Source: Roseovarius sp.
GTDB lineage: Bacteria > Pseudomonadota > Alphaproteobacteria > Rhodobacterales > Rhodobacteraceae
NCBI RefSeq assembly: GCF_030373445.1
Contig: NZ_JAUCYU010000001.1
Location: 434,001-498,000 of the forward strand
Reading direction: 5' to 3'
DNA length: 64,000 nt
The notes under the pieces are model-generated. The model saw nothing but the letters and a program-made list of their open reading frames with translations, did not search any database and was not told where the DNA came from. A program made the translations under genes and the position numbers. Positions 16,873 through 24,956 of the stretch are shown here, in pieces. Each line of letters opens with the position of its first letter. Position 1 is the first letter of the stretch.

Positions 16873-17948
16873 GCGTCCTTTTCTCCCGGCGGAATGAGCA
16901 CCAGCTTGCCCGCCATCTGTTTCGTCTGGAACTCCGCCTGTGCCTGGCCGATCTCCGACAACGGGTAGGTTTTCGAAATCAGGGGCCGCACCAGCCCGGC
17001 CTTGACCATGTCGACCAGGCGCGCAAACACCTCCGGCGGCTGGTAGGTGCAGCCATGAACGGTAATGTCGCGAAGGTAGATGCGGCGCAGGTCGGCCTCG
17101 ACAATGGGCCCGCCGATGGCACCGGCGACGGCATAATGGCCACCGGGCTTGAGCGCGTCGATCAGCGCCCCGAACACCTCGCCCGCGACCACGTCGATCA
17201 CGGCATGAAACCTGTCCCCGGGCAACGGCGCACCGCGGTCGATCGTCTCCGCCGCGCCGGCCTCGCGCACCAGTTCCGCCTTGGAGGCCGAGCAGATGCC
17301 CGTGACCCGCGCGCCAAGCTTCTGCGCCAGTTGCACCGCGGCCAGCCCGACGCCGCCCGACGCGCCGGTGATCAGCACCTCCTGCCCCTCGCCGACGCCT
17401 GCGCGAAAGAGCAGCCCCGCCGCCGTGCCGAAGGCACAGGGGATGGCGGCGATCTCGACATCGCTCAGCGGCGCATCGGTCACGTCGTAGAGGTCACGCG
17501 CCTCGACAAGGCAGTACTCGGCAAAGGCCCCGTCATATTCCGACCCGAGCGCGACGAACCCCACAGGGTTTTCTTCCGTCGGGCGGGGCTGATTGATCGG
17601 GCACGTGACACGTGCACCGATGGCGAAGTCTTCCACCCCATCGCCCAAGGCGACAACCCGGCCGCACAGGTCACCGCCCTGGATCCGCGGAAACTGCAGC
17701 GCCCCGCCCCAGCCGCCCTCGGCCTTGTCACCCACGGCCACGTCTTCGCCGGTCGCCCCTGTCACCTCGGCCGCGTACCAACCGATGCGCGTGTTGATGT
17801 CGGTGTTGTTCACCCCCGCCGCCAGCACCCGCACCAGCACCTGCCCCGGGCCGGGCCGCGGCACCGGGATATCCTCGCGCCATTCCAGCGCCTCGGGCCC
17901 GCCGTGGCGGGTGAGGGTGACGCCGGACATTCTCTCGGGCAAGTCCAT
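16869..17948 (-). CDS. Zinc-independent alcohol dehydrogenase / quinone-oxidoreductase-like protein
   Basis: 359 residues, medium-chain dehydrogenase superfamily. The N-terminal GroES-like part contains VLAAGVNNTDINTR; the nucleotide fold has ITGASGGVGLAAVQLAQKLG. The canonical catalytic GHE and four-cysteine zinc lobe are not seen, so it is nearer to the QOR/zeta-crystallin side. Start ATG 17948 lies five bases after the LysE stop. In this operon it could reduce or oxidise an intermediate aldehyde, but that is inference only. Confidence 0.82.
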   Translation of the reverse strand: MDLPERMSGVTLTRHGGPEALEWREDIPVPRPGPGQVLVRVLAAGVNNTDINTRIGWYAAEVTGATGEDVAVGDKAEGGWGGALQFPRIQGGDLCGRVVALGDGVEDFAIGARVTCPINQPRPTEENPVGFVALGSEYDGAFAEYCLVEARDLYDVTDAPLSDVEIAAIPCAFGTAAGLLFRAGVGEGQEVLITGASGGVGLAAVQLAQKLGARVTGICSASKAELVREAGAAETIDRGAPLPGDRFHAVIDVVAGEVFGALIDALKPGGHYAVAGAIGGPIVEADLRRIYLRDITVHGCTYQPPEVFARLVDMVKAGLVRPLISKTYPLSEIGQAQAEFQTKQMAGKLVLIPPGEKDA

Positions 17949-17953
17949 GGCCG

Positions 17954-18580
17954 TTACCGTTCCGCCGCCCGGTCGAGGACTTTCAGGCCCAGCAGCACCG
18001 CCGCCCCCAACATTAGCGCGCCGGAAACACGGTTGAGCCAGACACCCGTCAGTTGCTTCACCCGGCCCAGCGTATGCGTTGCCGCCCAGCCCCAGAGCAG
18101 CAGGATCAATCCGTCGACCGCGAGGTACGTCACCCCGAGGATCAGGAGTTGCGGCAAGACCGGCAGCGCCGGGTCGATGAACTGCGGGAAGAGCGCGCCG
18201 AAGAAGACCACCGCGTAGGGATTGGCCGAGGAGGTCACGAAACCCTGCCGGAACAGCCGCCCCTGCCGGGCTTCCGCCGGTGCATCCCCGCCGGGTTTCG
18301 ACAGCATCAGCTTCAGACCGATCCACACGAGGTAGGCCACGCCAAGCCATTTCACGACCCAGAGCGCATCGGCCGAGGCAGCGATCACGGCGGTCAGCCC
18401 GAACGCCGCCAGCGTCATCTGCAACGCGTTGGCCGACAGGTCGCCCGCCACCGTCGCCATGCTCCGCCGCATCCCGTGGCGCAGGCTGTTGGAAATGATC
18501 AGCAACTGGCTTGTATCCGGCGGTGTGGCGAAGAACGCCGCCAAGACCCCGAGATAGAGCAGGTAGGTCTCGATACTCAT
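17954..18580 (-). CDS. LysE/RhtB family exporter
   Basis: 208 residues with about six membrane helices. The N-terminal TPPDTSQLLIISNSLRHGMRRSM and GVAYLVWIGLKLM are LysE/RhtB hallmarks. These proteins export amino acids or related small molecules; in this operon a role in removing glycine, methionine or a methylated analog is possible. Its ATG overlaps the stop of the upstream flavoprotein gene (ATGA), so the two are co-translated. Confidence 0.88.
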   Translation of the reverse strand: MSIETYLLYLGVLAAFFATPPDTSQLLIISNSLRHGMRRSMATVAGDLSANALQMTLAAFGLTAVIAASADALWVVKWLGVAYLVWIGLKLMLSKPGGDAPAEARQGRLFRQGFVTSSANPYAVVFFGALFPQFIDPALPVLPQLLILGVTYLAVDGLILLLWGWAATHTLGRVKQLTGVWLNRVSGALMLGAAVLLGLKVLDRAAER

Positions 18581-21021
18581 GCCCGCAGCCTTTCGTTTTC
18601 AGGATCCCACATCGGGCCGTCCGGTTGCACCTCGGCCCGCCGGCGCTCGCCGTAGATCTCGACCTCCACCTCCGTGCCCGCCTCCGCCAGATCCGGCCGG
18701 ACCATCGCCAGCGCCACGCTCGCGCCCACCCGGTAGCCCCAGGCGCCCGACGTGGTTTCCCCCACGATCTCACCGTCATGCCAGACGGTCGACATGTAGG
18801 GCGCATCCGCCTCCCCCGCGTCGACCTTCAGCGTCACGAAGGCCTTCTTCCGCCCCTGCTGCTTTTCCGCCAGAAGCGCCGCCTTGCCGGTGAAATCCTG
18901 CGCCTTGTAGAACTTCACGAACCTCTCCAGCCCGGCCTCGAGCATCGAGTAATCCGTCGACAAATCGCCCTTCCACGCGCGGTACCCTTTCTCGACCCGC
19001 AGGCTGTTCAGCGCGTACATCCCGAAGGGCGTCACCCCCTTCTCGATCAGCGCGTCATAGATCGCCGGGATGGCATCGAACTCGCCATGAATCTCCCAGC
19101 CCAGCTCGCCGGTAAAGCTCACCCGGATCAGGAACGCCTTCTGCCCGGCCACGGTGCAATGCTGGTGGCTCAGCCACGGCAGCGACAGGTCGCCATCGGT
19201 CAGCCCCTCCAGCACCTCGCGGCTCTTCGGCCCGGCCAGCAGCAGCGCGTCGCGCTCGGTCGTGGTCTCACGCACGCTCAGCCCCTCGGCCAGCGCGTTG
19301 CGCACCAGCTCGCCGTCATGCCACTGCGCTGTGGCGGCGGTGATCAGAACGAAGCTGTCCTCGGCCAGCCGGACACAGGAGAACTCGGTCACGATCCGTC
19401 CGCGCGTATCGGTCACGTAGACGAGGTTCATCCGCCCCACCCTGGGCAGCCCGCCGGTCACGAACCCGCGCAGCCAGTCATCGGCCCCCTCTCCCGACAC
19501 CCAAAGCCGGGTGAACCCCGGCAGGTCGAGCACGCCGCAGCCATCACGCACCGCCTCGCACTCTTCCTTGATCCGCTGCTCCCACGGGCCCGCGCGGTTC
19601 CACGTCTGGGTGGCCTCTTCCGAGGTGTCGTCGCCCGGCTTGGCGAACCAGTTGGCCCGCTCCCAGCCGTTGTAGGCGCCCATCACGCCACCCAGAGCCT
19701 TCACCCGGTCATGCACCGGCGACAGCTTCCGGTCGCGCCCGGCAGGCCATTCGTGCCAGGGGAAATGCATGGCGTATTCGTGGCCATACACCTCCATCCC
19801 CTTGGCAATGCAGTAATCGCGGTCGGTGTAATCGGTGTAGCGCCGCGGGTCGACGGCCCACATGTCCCACTCGGTGGCCCCGTCCGTGATCCACTCGGCC
19901 AGCACCTTGCCCGCGCCACCCGCCTGCGCGATGCCGAAGGTAAAGACACAAGCCTCGAACGCGTTCGGCACCCCCGGCATCGGCCCCAGAAGCGGCAGGC
20001 CGTCGGGCGCATAGGGGATCGGGCCATTGATCACCTTGTTGACGCCCCCGGTGCCCAGCAGCGGCACCCGCGCCATGGCATCCTCGACATACCATTCCAG
20101 CCGCTCTAGATCGTCGGGGTAAAGCTGGAAGCTGAAATCCTCGGGCATCGGGTCGTCCGGCTGCACCCAATGCGCCTTGCAGTTCCGCTCGTAGGGCCCG
20201 AGGTTCAGGCCGAACTTCTCCTGCCGCAGGTAGTAGGAGCTGTCGACGTCCCGCAACAGCGGCAGCTTGTGCCCGGCCTCCTTGCTCCACGCCTCCAGCT
20301 CGGGGATCTCGTCGGTCAGCATGTACTGGTGGCTCATCACCATCATCGGCACGGTCCGCCCGCCATAGGGCCTGAACCACTCGCCCACGCGCTGCGCGTA
20401 ATACCCGGCGGCGTTCACCACGTAGTCGCAGCGGATATCGCCCTTTTCCGTCTGCACGACCCACTCGTCACCCTCGCGGCTGACACCGGTGGCCGGGGTA
20501 AAGCGCAGCACACGCGCGCCCATGTCCCGCGCCCCCTTGGCCAGCGCCTGCGTCAGTTGCGCCGGGTCGATATCGCCATCGTTCGGATCATAGAGCGCGC
20601 CCTGCAGATCATGCGTCTCGATGAACGGATACCGGTCCTTGATCTCGTCCAGCCCGAGAATATCGAGGTCCATTCCCTGGTACCGCCCCATGCCCCTGGC
20701 GCGCTCGAATTCCTGCATCCGCTCCTTCGAATGCGCCAGCCGGATCGAGCCGGTCTGGTGATAGTTCATCGGATAATCGACCTCGGCCCCCAGCCGCGCG
20801 TAAAGCTCGGTCGAATAACGCTGCATGTTCATGATCGACCAACTGGTCGAGAAGGTCGGCACGTTGCCCGCCGCGTGCCACGTGCTGCCCGCCGTCAGCT
20901 CGTTCTTTTCGAGCAACACGCAATCCGACCAACCGGCCTTCGCCAGGTGATAGAGTACCGAGGCCCCCACCGCCCCGCCCCCGATGATGACCACCCGTGC
21001 CGTGTTCGGAAAATCCGCCAT
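18577..21021 (-). CDS. Dimethylglycine/sarcosine dehydrogenase-like flavoprotein (paralog 2)
   Basis: 814 residues with the same four-block order as the gene at 13460-15907: DAO (VIIGGGAVGASVLYHL), FAO_M, GcvT-like and GCV_T_C. His49 in GSTWHAAG is at the covalent FAD position. The two paralogs differ clearly in the substrate half of the DAO domain, consistent with two successive demethylations (for example dimethylglycine then sarcosine). Starts one base after the stop of the third GFA gene, with GGAAGCTTAG ahead of the ATG. Confidence 0.88.
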   Translation of the reverse strand: MADFPNTARVVIIGGGAVGASVLYHLAKAGWSDCVLLEKNELTAGSTWHAAGNVPTFSTSWSIMNMQRYSTELYARLGAEVDYPMNYHQTGSIRLAHSKERMQEFERARGMGRYQGMDLDILGLDEIKDRYPFIETHDLQGALYDPNDGDIDPAQLTQALAKGARDMGARVLRFTPATGVSREGDEWVVQTEKGDIRCDYVVNAAGYYAQRVGEWFRPYGGRTVPMMVMSHQYMLTDEIPELEAWSKEAGHKLPLLRDVDSSYYLRQEKFGLNLGPYERNCKAHWVQPDDPMPEDFSFQLYPDDLERLEWYVEDAMARVPLLGTGGVNKVINGPIPYAPDGLPLLGPMPGVPNAFEACVFTFGIAQAGGAGKVLAEWITDGATEWDMWAVDPRRYTDYTDRDYCIAKGMEVYGHEYAMHFPWHEWPAGRDRKLSPVHDRVKALGGVMGAYNGWERANWFAKPGDDTSEEATQTWNRAGPWEQRIKEECEAVRDGCGVLDLPGFTRLWVSGEGADDWLRGFVTGGLPRVGRMNLVYVTDTRGRIVTEFSCVRLAEDSFVLITAATAQWHDGELVRNALAEGLSVRETTTERDALLLAGPKSREVLEGLTDGDLSLPWLSHQHCTVAGQKAFLIRVSFTGELGWEIHGEFDAIPAIYDALIEKGVTPFGMYALNSLRVEKGYRAWKGDLSTDYSMLEAGLERFVKFYKAQDFTGKAALLAEKQQGRKKAFVTLKVDAGEADAPYMSTVWHDGEIVGETTSGAWGYRVGASVALAMVRPDLAEAGTEVEVEIYGERRRAEVQPDGPMWDPENERLRA

Positions 21022-21022
21022 T

Positions 21023-21409
21023 CTAAGCTTCCCATCCCTGCTGTTGCGGCAACCCGTCCGCGATGTCAAAGAAGTCGCCCTTGTCGGCGACGAAGATATG
21101 CCCGGCCAGCCGCGCCCCGGTCGGCGCATCCATCACACCGGCCTCGAGGCTCAGGCCGCCATCCGCGTATTCGAACCACAGCTTGGTGCCGCACTTGCCG
21201 CAGAACACCCGCGTGCTCCCGCCCGGATGCGTGAACCGCGTCAAATGCCCCTGCCGGAGCCAGCGCATGTCTTTGGCGTCGTAGTCGATGCTGGCCGCAT
21301 GAAAGCCCGAATAGCGCCTGCACTGCCCGCAATGGCAGGCGGTCGCCGGGCCGGGCCCGGCATCCAGCTCGAAGGCGTTCGCGCCGCAAAGACAGGCCCC
21401 GGTGATCAT
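21023..21409 (-). CDS. GFA family zinc protein (third of a tandem triplet)
   Basis: 128 residues of the GFA family (glutathione-dependent formaldehyde-activating enzyme / CENP-V). Zinc cysteines appear as CLCG near the N-terminus, CHCGQC about residue 25 and FCGKCGT in the middle. Gfa was described as speeding addition of formaldehyde to glutathione, though many family members have other or unknown roles. Most diverged of the three, ending in an HIFVADKGDFFDI tail shared with its neighbour. It overlaps the previous GFA gene by four bases (ATGA). Confidence 0.85.
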   Translation of the reverse strand: MITGACLCGANAFELDAGPGPATACHCGQCRRYSGFHAASIDYDAKDMRWLRQGHLTRFTHPGGSTRVFCGKCGTKLWFEYADGGLSLEAGVMDAPTGARLAGHIFVADKGDFFDIADGLPQQQGWEA

Positions 21410-21774
21410 TTCTGCGGCAGCCCGTCCTTGATATCGTAATAGTCGCCCTTGTCGGCGGTGAAGATATGCCGCTCCAGCGTTATGCCCGTCGGCTCGTCCA
21501 GCGCGCCCAGGGCAAAGCTGATCGTGTCCTCGTCATGCGCCTTCCAGAACAGGAACGACCCGCATCGCGGACAGAACCCGCGCTTGGCGATGCCGCTGGC
21601 TTCGTACCAGTGCACCGGCCCGTCGATCGTGACCTCGGCCTCCGGCGCCTGCGCCGAGGCCCACAGGTGACCCGACTGCTTCCGGCACTGGCCGCAATGG
21701 CAGACAGAGGCGCCTGTTGGCGTCGCGCTGACCGTGAAGGTGATATCGCCGCAAAGGCAGCGTCCCGTCGTCAT
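21406..21774 (-). CDS. GFA family zinc protein (second of a tandem triplet)
   Basis: 122 residues. Same cysteine plan: CLCG, CHCGQC, FCPRCGS. The C-terminal HIFTADKGDYYDIKDGLP closely resembles that of the next gene (HIFVADKGDFFDI), indicating tandem duplication followed by divergence. Linked to both neighbours by ATGA overlaps, so all three should be made together. Confidence 0.87.
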   Translation of the reverse strand: MTTGRCLCGDITFTVSATPTGASVCHCGQCRKQSGHLWASAQAPEAEVTIDGPVHWYEASGIAKRGFCPRCGSFLFWKAHDEDTISFALGALDEPTGITLERHIFTADKGDYYDIKDGLPQK

Positions 21775-22160
21775 GTCTTCAATCCTTCGTGCAAGGGGAG
21801 GCCGTCGTCGATGTCGTAATAGTCCCCCATGAAATCCACCCAGAAATGGCCCGACAGCTTCAACCCGCCGGTCTCGTCAAGCGATCCCATTGCGACCATC
21901 ACGTCCGGGCCCTCGTCGCCGCGCCAGAACAGCGTCGACCCGCATCGCCCGCAGAAGCCCCGCTCGGCGATCCCGGTGTGACGGTACCAGCGCAGCCCCT
22001 CGTCACGCTCGAAGCGCACCGCCGCCTTTGGCGCGGGGACGGCAGAGAAGAAATGCCCCGACACCTGGCGGCACTGTTTGCAATGACAGGCGATCGGGTC
22101 ACGCAGGTCGGCCTCCACCCGAAACCGCACCGCCCCGCAGAGACACCCGCCGTTAACCAT
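21771..22160 (-). CDS. GFA family zinc protein (first of a tandem triplet)
   Basis: 129 residues with CLCG, CHCKQC and FCGRCGS. The tail reads HFWVDFMGDYYDIDDGLP, again matching its two downstream paralogs. It starts eight bases after the stop of the XRE-cupin regulator gene. The presence of three paralogs directly ahead of formaldehyde-generating demethylases supports a formaldehyde-handling role, but direct evidence for that is not in the sequence. Confidence 0.87.
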   Translation of the reverse strand: MVNGGCLCGAVRFRVEADLRDPIACHCKQCRQVSGHFFSAVPAPKAAVRFERDEGLRWYRHTGIAERGFCGRCGSTLFWRGDEGPDVMVAMGSLDETGGLKLSGHFWVDFMGDYYDIDDGLPLHEGLKT

Positions 22161-22168
22161 TGCCGCCC

Positions 22169-22741
22169 CTAATACACCGGCGGCGCGATCACCCAGATCG
22201 CAACCACCGGTTCATCGTATGGATTGGCCCAGGAATACGCCTCGCCGCGAAAGCGGAAACTGTCGCCGGGGCCAACGGTAAACTCCCGCCCGCCCAGCGT
22301 CAGGTCGAGCCTGCCGGAAACGATATAGCCCACCTCCTGCGTCGGGCGCTTGGCCGGGGTCTGCATGCGCGAGCGGGGACGGAACGTGGAATGGATGACC
22401 TCGAAATCGTCGGTCAGGTCGGGCGACAGCAACTCCTCGATCAGCCCTTCCTCGCCCGAGCCCATGGGCCGCCGCGCACCGGCCCGCACGACATAGCCCT
22501 GCTCGTCCGCCGGGGCGCTGGCATGGCCGAACAGAAGCGACATCGGCACCCCCAGCGCCTCGGCGATCTGGCGCAGGTCGGAAATGGACGGCTCCGAAAG
22601 GTCGCGCTCGACCTGGCTCAGCCAGCCGACCGAACGCCCCAACGTCTCGGCCAGGTCCGACAGCGTCCGCCCGCGCGCCTTGCGCAGGGCGCGCAGGTCG
22701 GCCCCGAGAGTGCGCAGGCGGCTGGGGTCGCTGTGATCCAA
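22169..22741 (-). CDS. XRE-family regulator with cupin sensor domain
   Basis: 190 residues. The N-terminal helix-turn-helix spans about 9-65 (LRALRKARGRTLSDLAETLG and VGWLSQVERDLSEPSISDL). The C-terminal half is a cupin_2 barrel (EVGYIVSGRLDLTLGGREFTVGPGD) that would bind a small effector. Such regulators commonly repress catabolic operons for amines such as ectoine, putrescine or betaine derivatives. The start is a TTG at 22741; no ATG fits. It heads the operon and lies just behind two operator-like palindromes, so autoregulation is likely. Confidence 0.88.
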   Translation of the reverse strand: MDHSDPSRLRTLGADLRALRKARGRTLSDLAETLGRSVGWLSQVERDLSEPSISDLRQIAEALGVPMSLLFGHASAPADEQGYVVRAGARRPMGSGEEGLIEELLSPDLTDDFEVIHSTFRPRSRMQTPAKRPTQEVGYIVSGRLDLTLGGREFTVGPGDSFRFRGEAYSWANPYDEPVVAIWVIAPPVY

Positions 22742-22753
22742 GGAAACACCCTT

Positions 22754-22819
22754 CGTGAAATATTTGTTAATAATTTCACGCTGCGGTGATTCCGTGAAAA
22801 TTTCAACTCATTTTTCACG
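22754..22819 (-). promoter_or_regulatory. Twin 27-bp operators upstream of the XRE regulator
   Basis: Site 1 is CGTGAAAT-N11-ATTTCACG (22754-22780). Site 2 is CGTGAAAA-N11-TTTTCACG (22793-22819). Both have perfect 8-bp arms, an 11-bp spacer and starts 39 bp apart. TTTCACGCTGCGGTG is repeated directly at the same 39-bp spacing. Site 2 reaches into the last codons of the GST gene. Confidence 0.7.
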
Positions 22820-23698
22820 CTGCGGTGCAGCATCCCTGAGCGCCACGAAGTCCGGCCAGGCGTCCGGATCGTTCACCGTCTTGTCGCGGCAGGTGGCGTT
22901 GCAGAACCCGAAGACGCGGCCGTCGGTCTCCAGCAGGTGCGTCACCGGCTTGCCGGAATAGGGGCAAGCCTCGTTCTCCGGCTGCCACGCCTCGACCACC
23001 CGCGCCGGGCGTGGCGGCGGGCCGGGCCATGCCCCCTTCGGCAGGTCCATCTCGTAGGGCACCGGGTCATAGCTCTTGGTCAGCCCCAGCGCCCGCCACC
23101 GCCGGAACGCCCCCTCCTCCAGCGTCAGCTCGACATACTCCTGCGCCACCCGCCGCACCGGCAGACCATAGCCCGCGATCCGCGCCGCCACTGGCGCATA
23201 GAACACGTCCGCCAGCGAATACGCCCCGAACAGCCACGGCCCGCTCTTCCCGTGCAGGGTTCGGGCCCGTGACCAAAGCAGCTCGATCCGCGCCACGTCG
23301 GCCCGCACCGCCTCGGACGGCACGAAACCCTCGACCCGGTGCAGCAACTGCATCGGGCAATCCCCGCGCAACGCGCCGAAGCCCGAATGCATCTCCGCCA
23401 CCATCCAGCGCGCCAGCGCCCGCGCCGCCGCGTCGGCCGGCCACAGCCCCGCCTCGGGGTGCCGCTCGGCCAGCGTTTCGGCCATGGCCAGCGTATCGCC
23501 CACCACCACGCCCTCCGCATCCCGCATCACCGGCACAAGCCGCGCGGGTGCCAGTTCGGACAGGTCGTCCTGCATCGTCCCGTCGTAAAGCCCCACCAGC
23601 TGCGTCCGCACCGGAAGGCCGAATTTCTCGAACATCAGCCAACCCCGCAGGGACCAGCTGGAAAAGGCGCGATCGCCGATGAAAAGGTCATATGTCAT
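22808..23698 (-). CDS. Glutathione S-transferase with C-terminal Cys-rich extension
   Basis: 296 residues. The thioredoxin-like N-terminal domain starts YDLFIGDRAFSSWSLRGWLM, matching the GST group with a serine site, and the helical domain follows to about residue 215. The C-terminal 45 residues contain ACPYSGKPVTHLL, then FGFCNATCRDK: a C-x21-C-x3-C spacing as in TRASH/YHS-type metal-binding modules. That tail is not part of a normal GST. Start ATG 23698 begins the conserved N-terminus; an ATG 33 bases upstream adds no conserved sequence. The gene sits upstream of the XRE-led operon and may read into it. Confidence 0.83.
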   Translation of the reverse strand: MTYDLFIGDRAFSSWSLRGWLMFEKFGLPVRTQLVGLYDGTMQDDLSELAPARLVPVMRDAEGVVVGDTLAMAETLAERHPEAGLWPADAAARALARWMVAEMHSGFGALRGDCPMQLLHRVEGFVPSEAVRADVARIELLWSRARTLHGKSGPWLFGAYSLADVFYAPVAARIAGYGLPVRRVAQEYVELTLEEGAFRRWRALGLTKSYDPVPYEMDLPKGAWPGPPPRPARVVEAWQPENEACPYSGKPVTHLLETDGRVFGFCNATCRDKTVNDPDAWPDFVALRDAAPQREK

Positions 23699-23757
23699 GG
23701 CGCCCACGCTATCCCGCGCCGGACCCGTCAAGAAACGCTATTTCGTGAGGCAGCGCA

Positions 23758-24330
23758 TCACGGACAGTGATTGATCCTCACCGCCTCCCACCCGTCGCCC
23801 TGCCAGTGCAACTCGGTGACGGACAGGTTGTCGATCTTGTGCGCGAAGGTGTCATACCCCGACAGGCCAAGCGCCCGCTGCACCTGCGTCAGGATCGTCC
23901 CCATATGCGCCACCACGATCACGTCGCGCCCGGGATGGGCCTCCAGCACCCGGCCGATGGCCCGCTCGACCCGGGCCGACACCTGGTTCCAGCTTTCCCC
24001 GCCCGGCGGGCAGATATCCCCCGGCGTCTCCCAGAAGGCGCGCAGAAGGGGCTGATCCTCGACGCCGTCGAAGCCCTGCAACTCCCAGTCGCCGAAATGG
24101 ATTTCCCGAAGCTCCGGATCGGGGTCGAGCCGAACGCGGTCTCCCGCGATCGCGTCCGCCGTCTGCACCGCCCGCAACAGGTCCGACGAGACAATCACCG
24201 CCTCCGCCGGCAAATGCCGCGACAGCCGGCGCACCCGCTCGGTATCGCTCAGGTCGGCGGGCAGGTCGGACCATCCCACCATGGCTTTCGCATGGGTCGG
24301 CCCGTGGCGCACCCAGTGCAGGCGGCTCAC
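23758..24330 (-). CDS. cobC: Histidine phosphatase family protein, CobC-like
   Basis: 190 residues. The phosphohistidine motif is VRHGPTHAK at residues 7-15 and the second catalytic His is in VVAHMGTIL. It overlaps cobU by four bases, and alpha-ribazole phosphatase (CobC) commonly sits beside cobU in cobalamin loci, so dephosphorylation of alpha-ribazole phosphate is likely. Generic phosphoglycerate-mutase-like activity remains possible. Confidence 0.75.
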   Translation of the reverse strand: MSRLHWVRHGPTHAKAMVGWSDLPADLSDTERVRRLSRHLPAEAVIVSSDLLRAVQTADAIAGDRVRLDPDPELREIHFGDWELQGFDGVEDQPLLRAFWETPGDICPPGGESWNQVSARVERAIGRVLEAHPGRDVIVVAHMGTILTQVQRALGLSGYDTFAHKIDNLSVTELHWQGDGWEAVRINHCP

Positions 24331-24848
24331 GGCAACTCGCCCTTAAGCACCTGCGGCAGGCCCGCCACCACGTTCACCACCAGCCCGGCCTTCGCCGCCA
24401 GCTTCTGGTTCAGCCGCCCCTGCTCCTCTCGGAACCGTCGGGCCAGCGCGTTCTCGGGCACCACCGACAGGCCCACCTCGTTCGACACGATCACCACCGG
24501 CGCGGCACAAAGCGACAGCCCGGCCATCAAACCCGCCTCGGCCTCTTCCAGGTCATTCTCCGCCAACAGGTGATTGCTCAGCCACATGGTGGCGCAATCC
24601 AGCAGGATCGCGGTATCCCCGCTCAGCCCGGCAAGCGTCCGGCCCACCTCCAGCGGTTCCTCGATCGTGCGCCAGCCGGAGCCCCGCAACCGCTGGTGCC
24701 GCTCGATCTTCGCGCGCATTTCATCGTCATGGGCGCGGGCCGTCGCGAAATAAATCAAACTCCGCCCCGTACCCCGCACAAGCCCCTCTGCGAAAAGGGA
24801 TTTCCCCGAGGCGGCGCCCCCCAGAACAAGGCTCAATCCCGGAAGCAT
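24327..24848 (-). CDS. cobU: Adenosylcobinamide kinase/guanylyltransferase
   Basis: 173 residues. The P-loop GGAASGKS is at about 10-17, and the CobU/CobP features IYFATARAHDDEM, RIxxHxxxR-like region (KIERHQRLR) and LLDCATMWLSNHL are all present. It phosphorylates adenosylcobinamide and converts it to the GDP form in the nucleotide-loop step of cobalamin synthesis. Translationally coupled to the downstream phosphatase gene. No other cob genes are in the window. Confidence 0.93.
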   Translation of the reverse strand: MLPGLSLVLGGAASGKSLFAEGLVRGTGRSLIYFATARAHDDEMRAKIERHQRLRGSGWRTIEEPLEVGRTLAGLSGDTAILLDCATMWLSNHLLAENDLEEAEAGLMAGLSLCAAPVVIVSNEVGLSVVPENALARRFREEQGRLNQKLAAKAGLVVNVVAGLPQVLKGELP

Positions 24849-24869
24849 ATTTTCCCTGCCCCTTTTTAT

Positions 24870-24898
24870 TGATCCGACGCGATCTTATGTGCGTATCA
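24870..24898 (+). promoter_or_regulatory. Candidate RpoE-type promoter of rpoH
   Basis: TGATCC at 24870-24875, an 18-bp spacer, then TATCA at 24894-24898. The Rhodobacter RpoE consensus is remembered as TGATCC-N18-TAAGA; the upstream box fits perfectly and the downstream box in three of five positions. Confidence 0.45.
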
Positions 24899-24956
24899 CC
24901 GGGTGAATGTCGACAAAAGAGCAGATCACCGAGGTCTGCCCTACAGGGGGAATATT

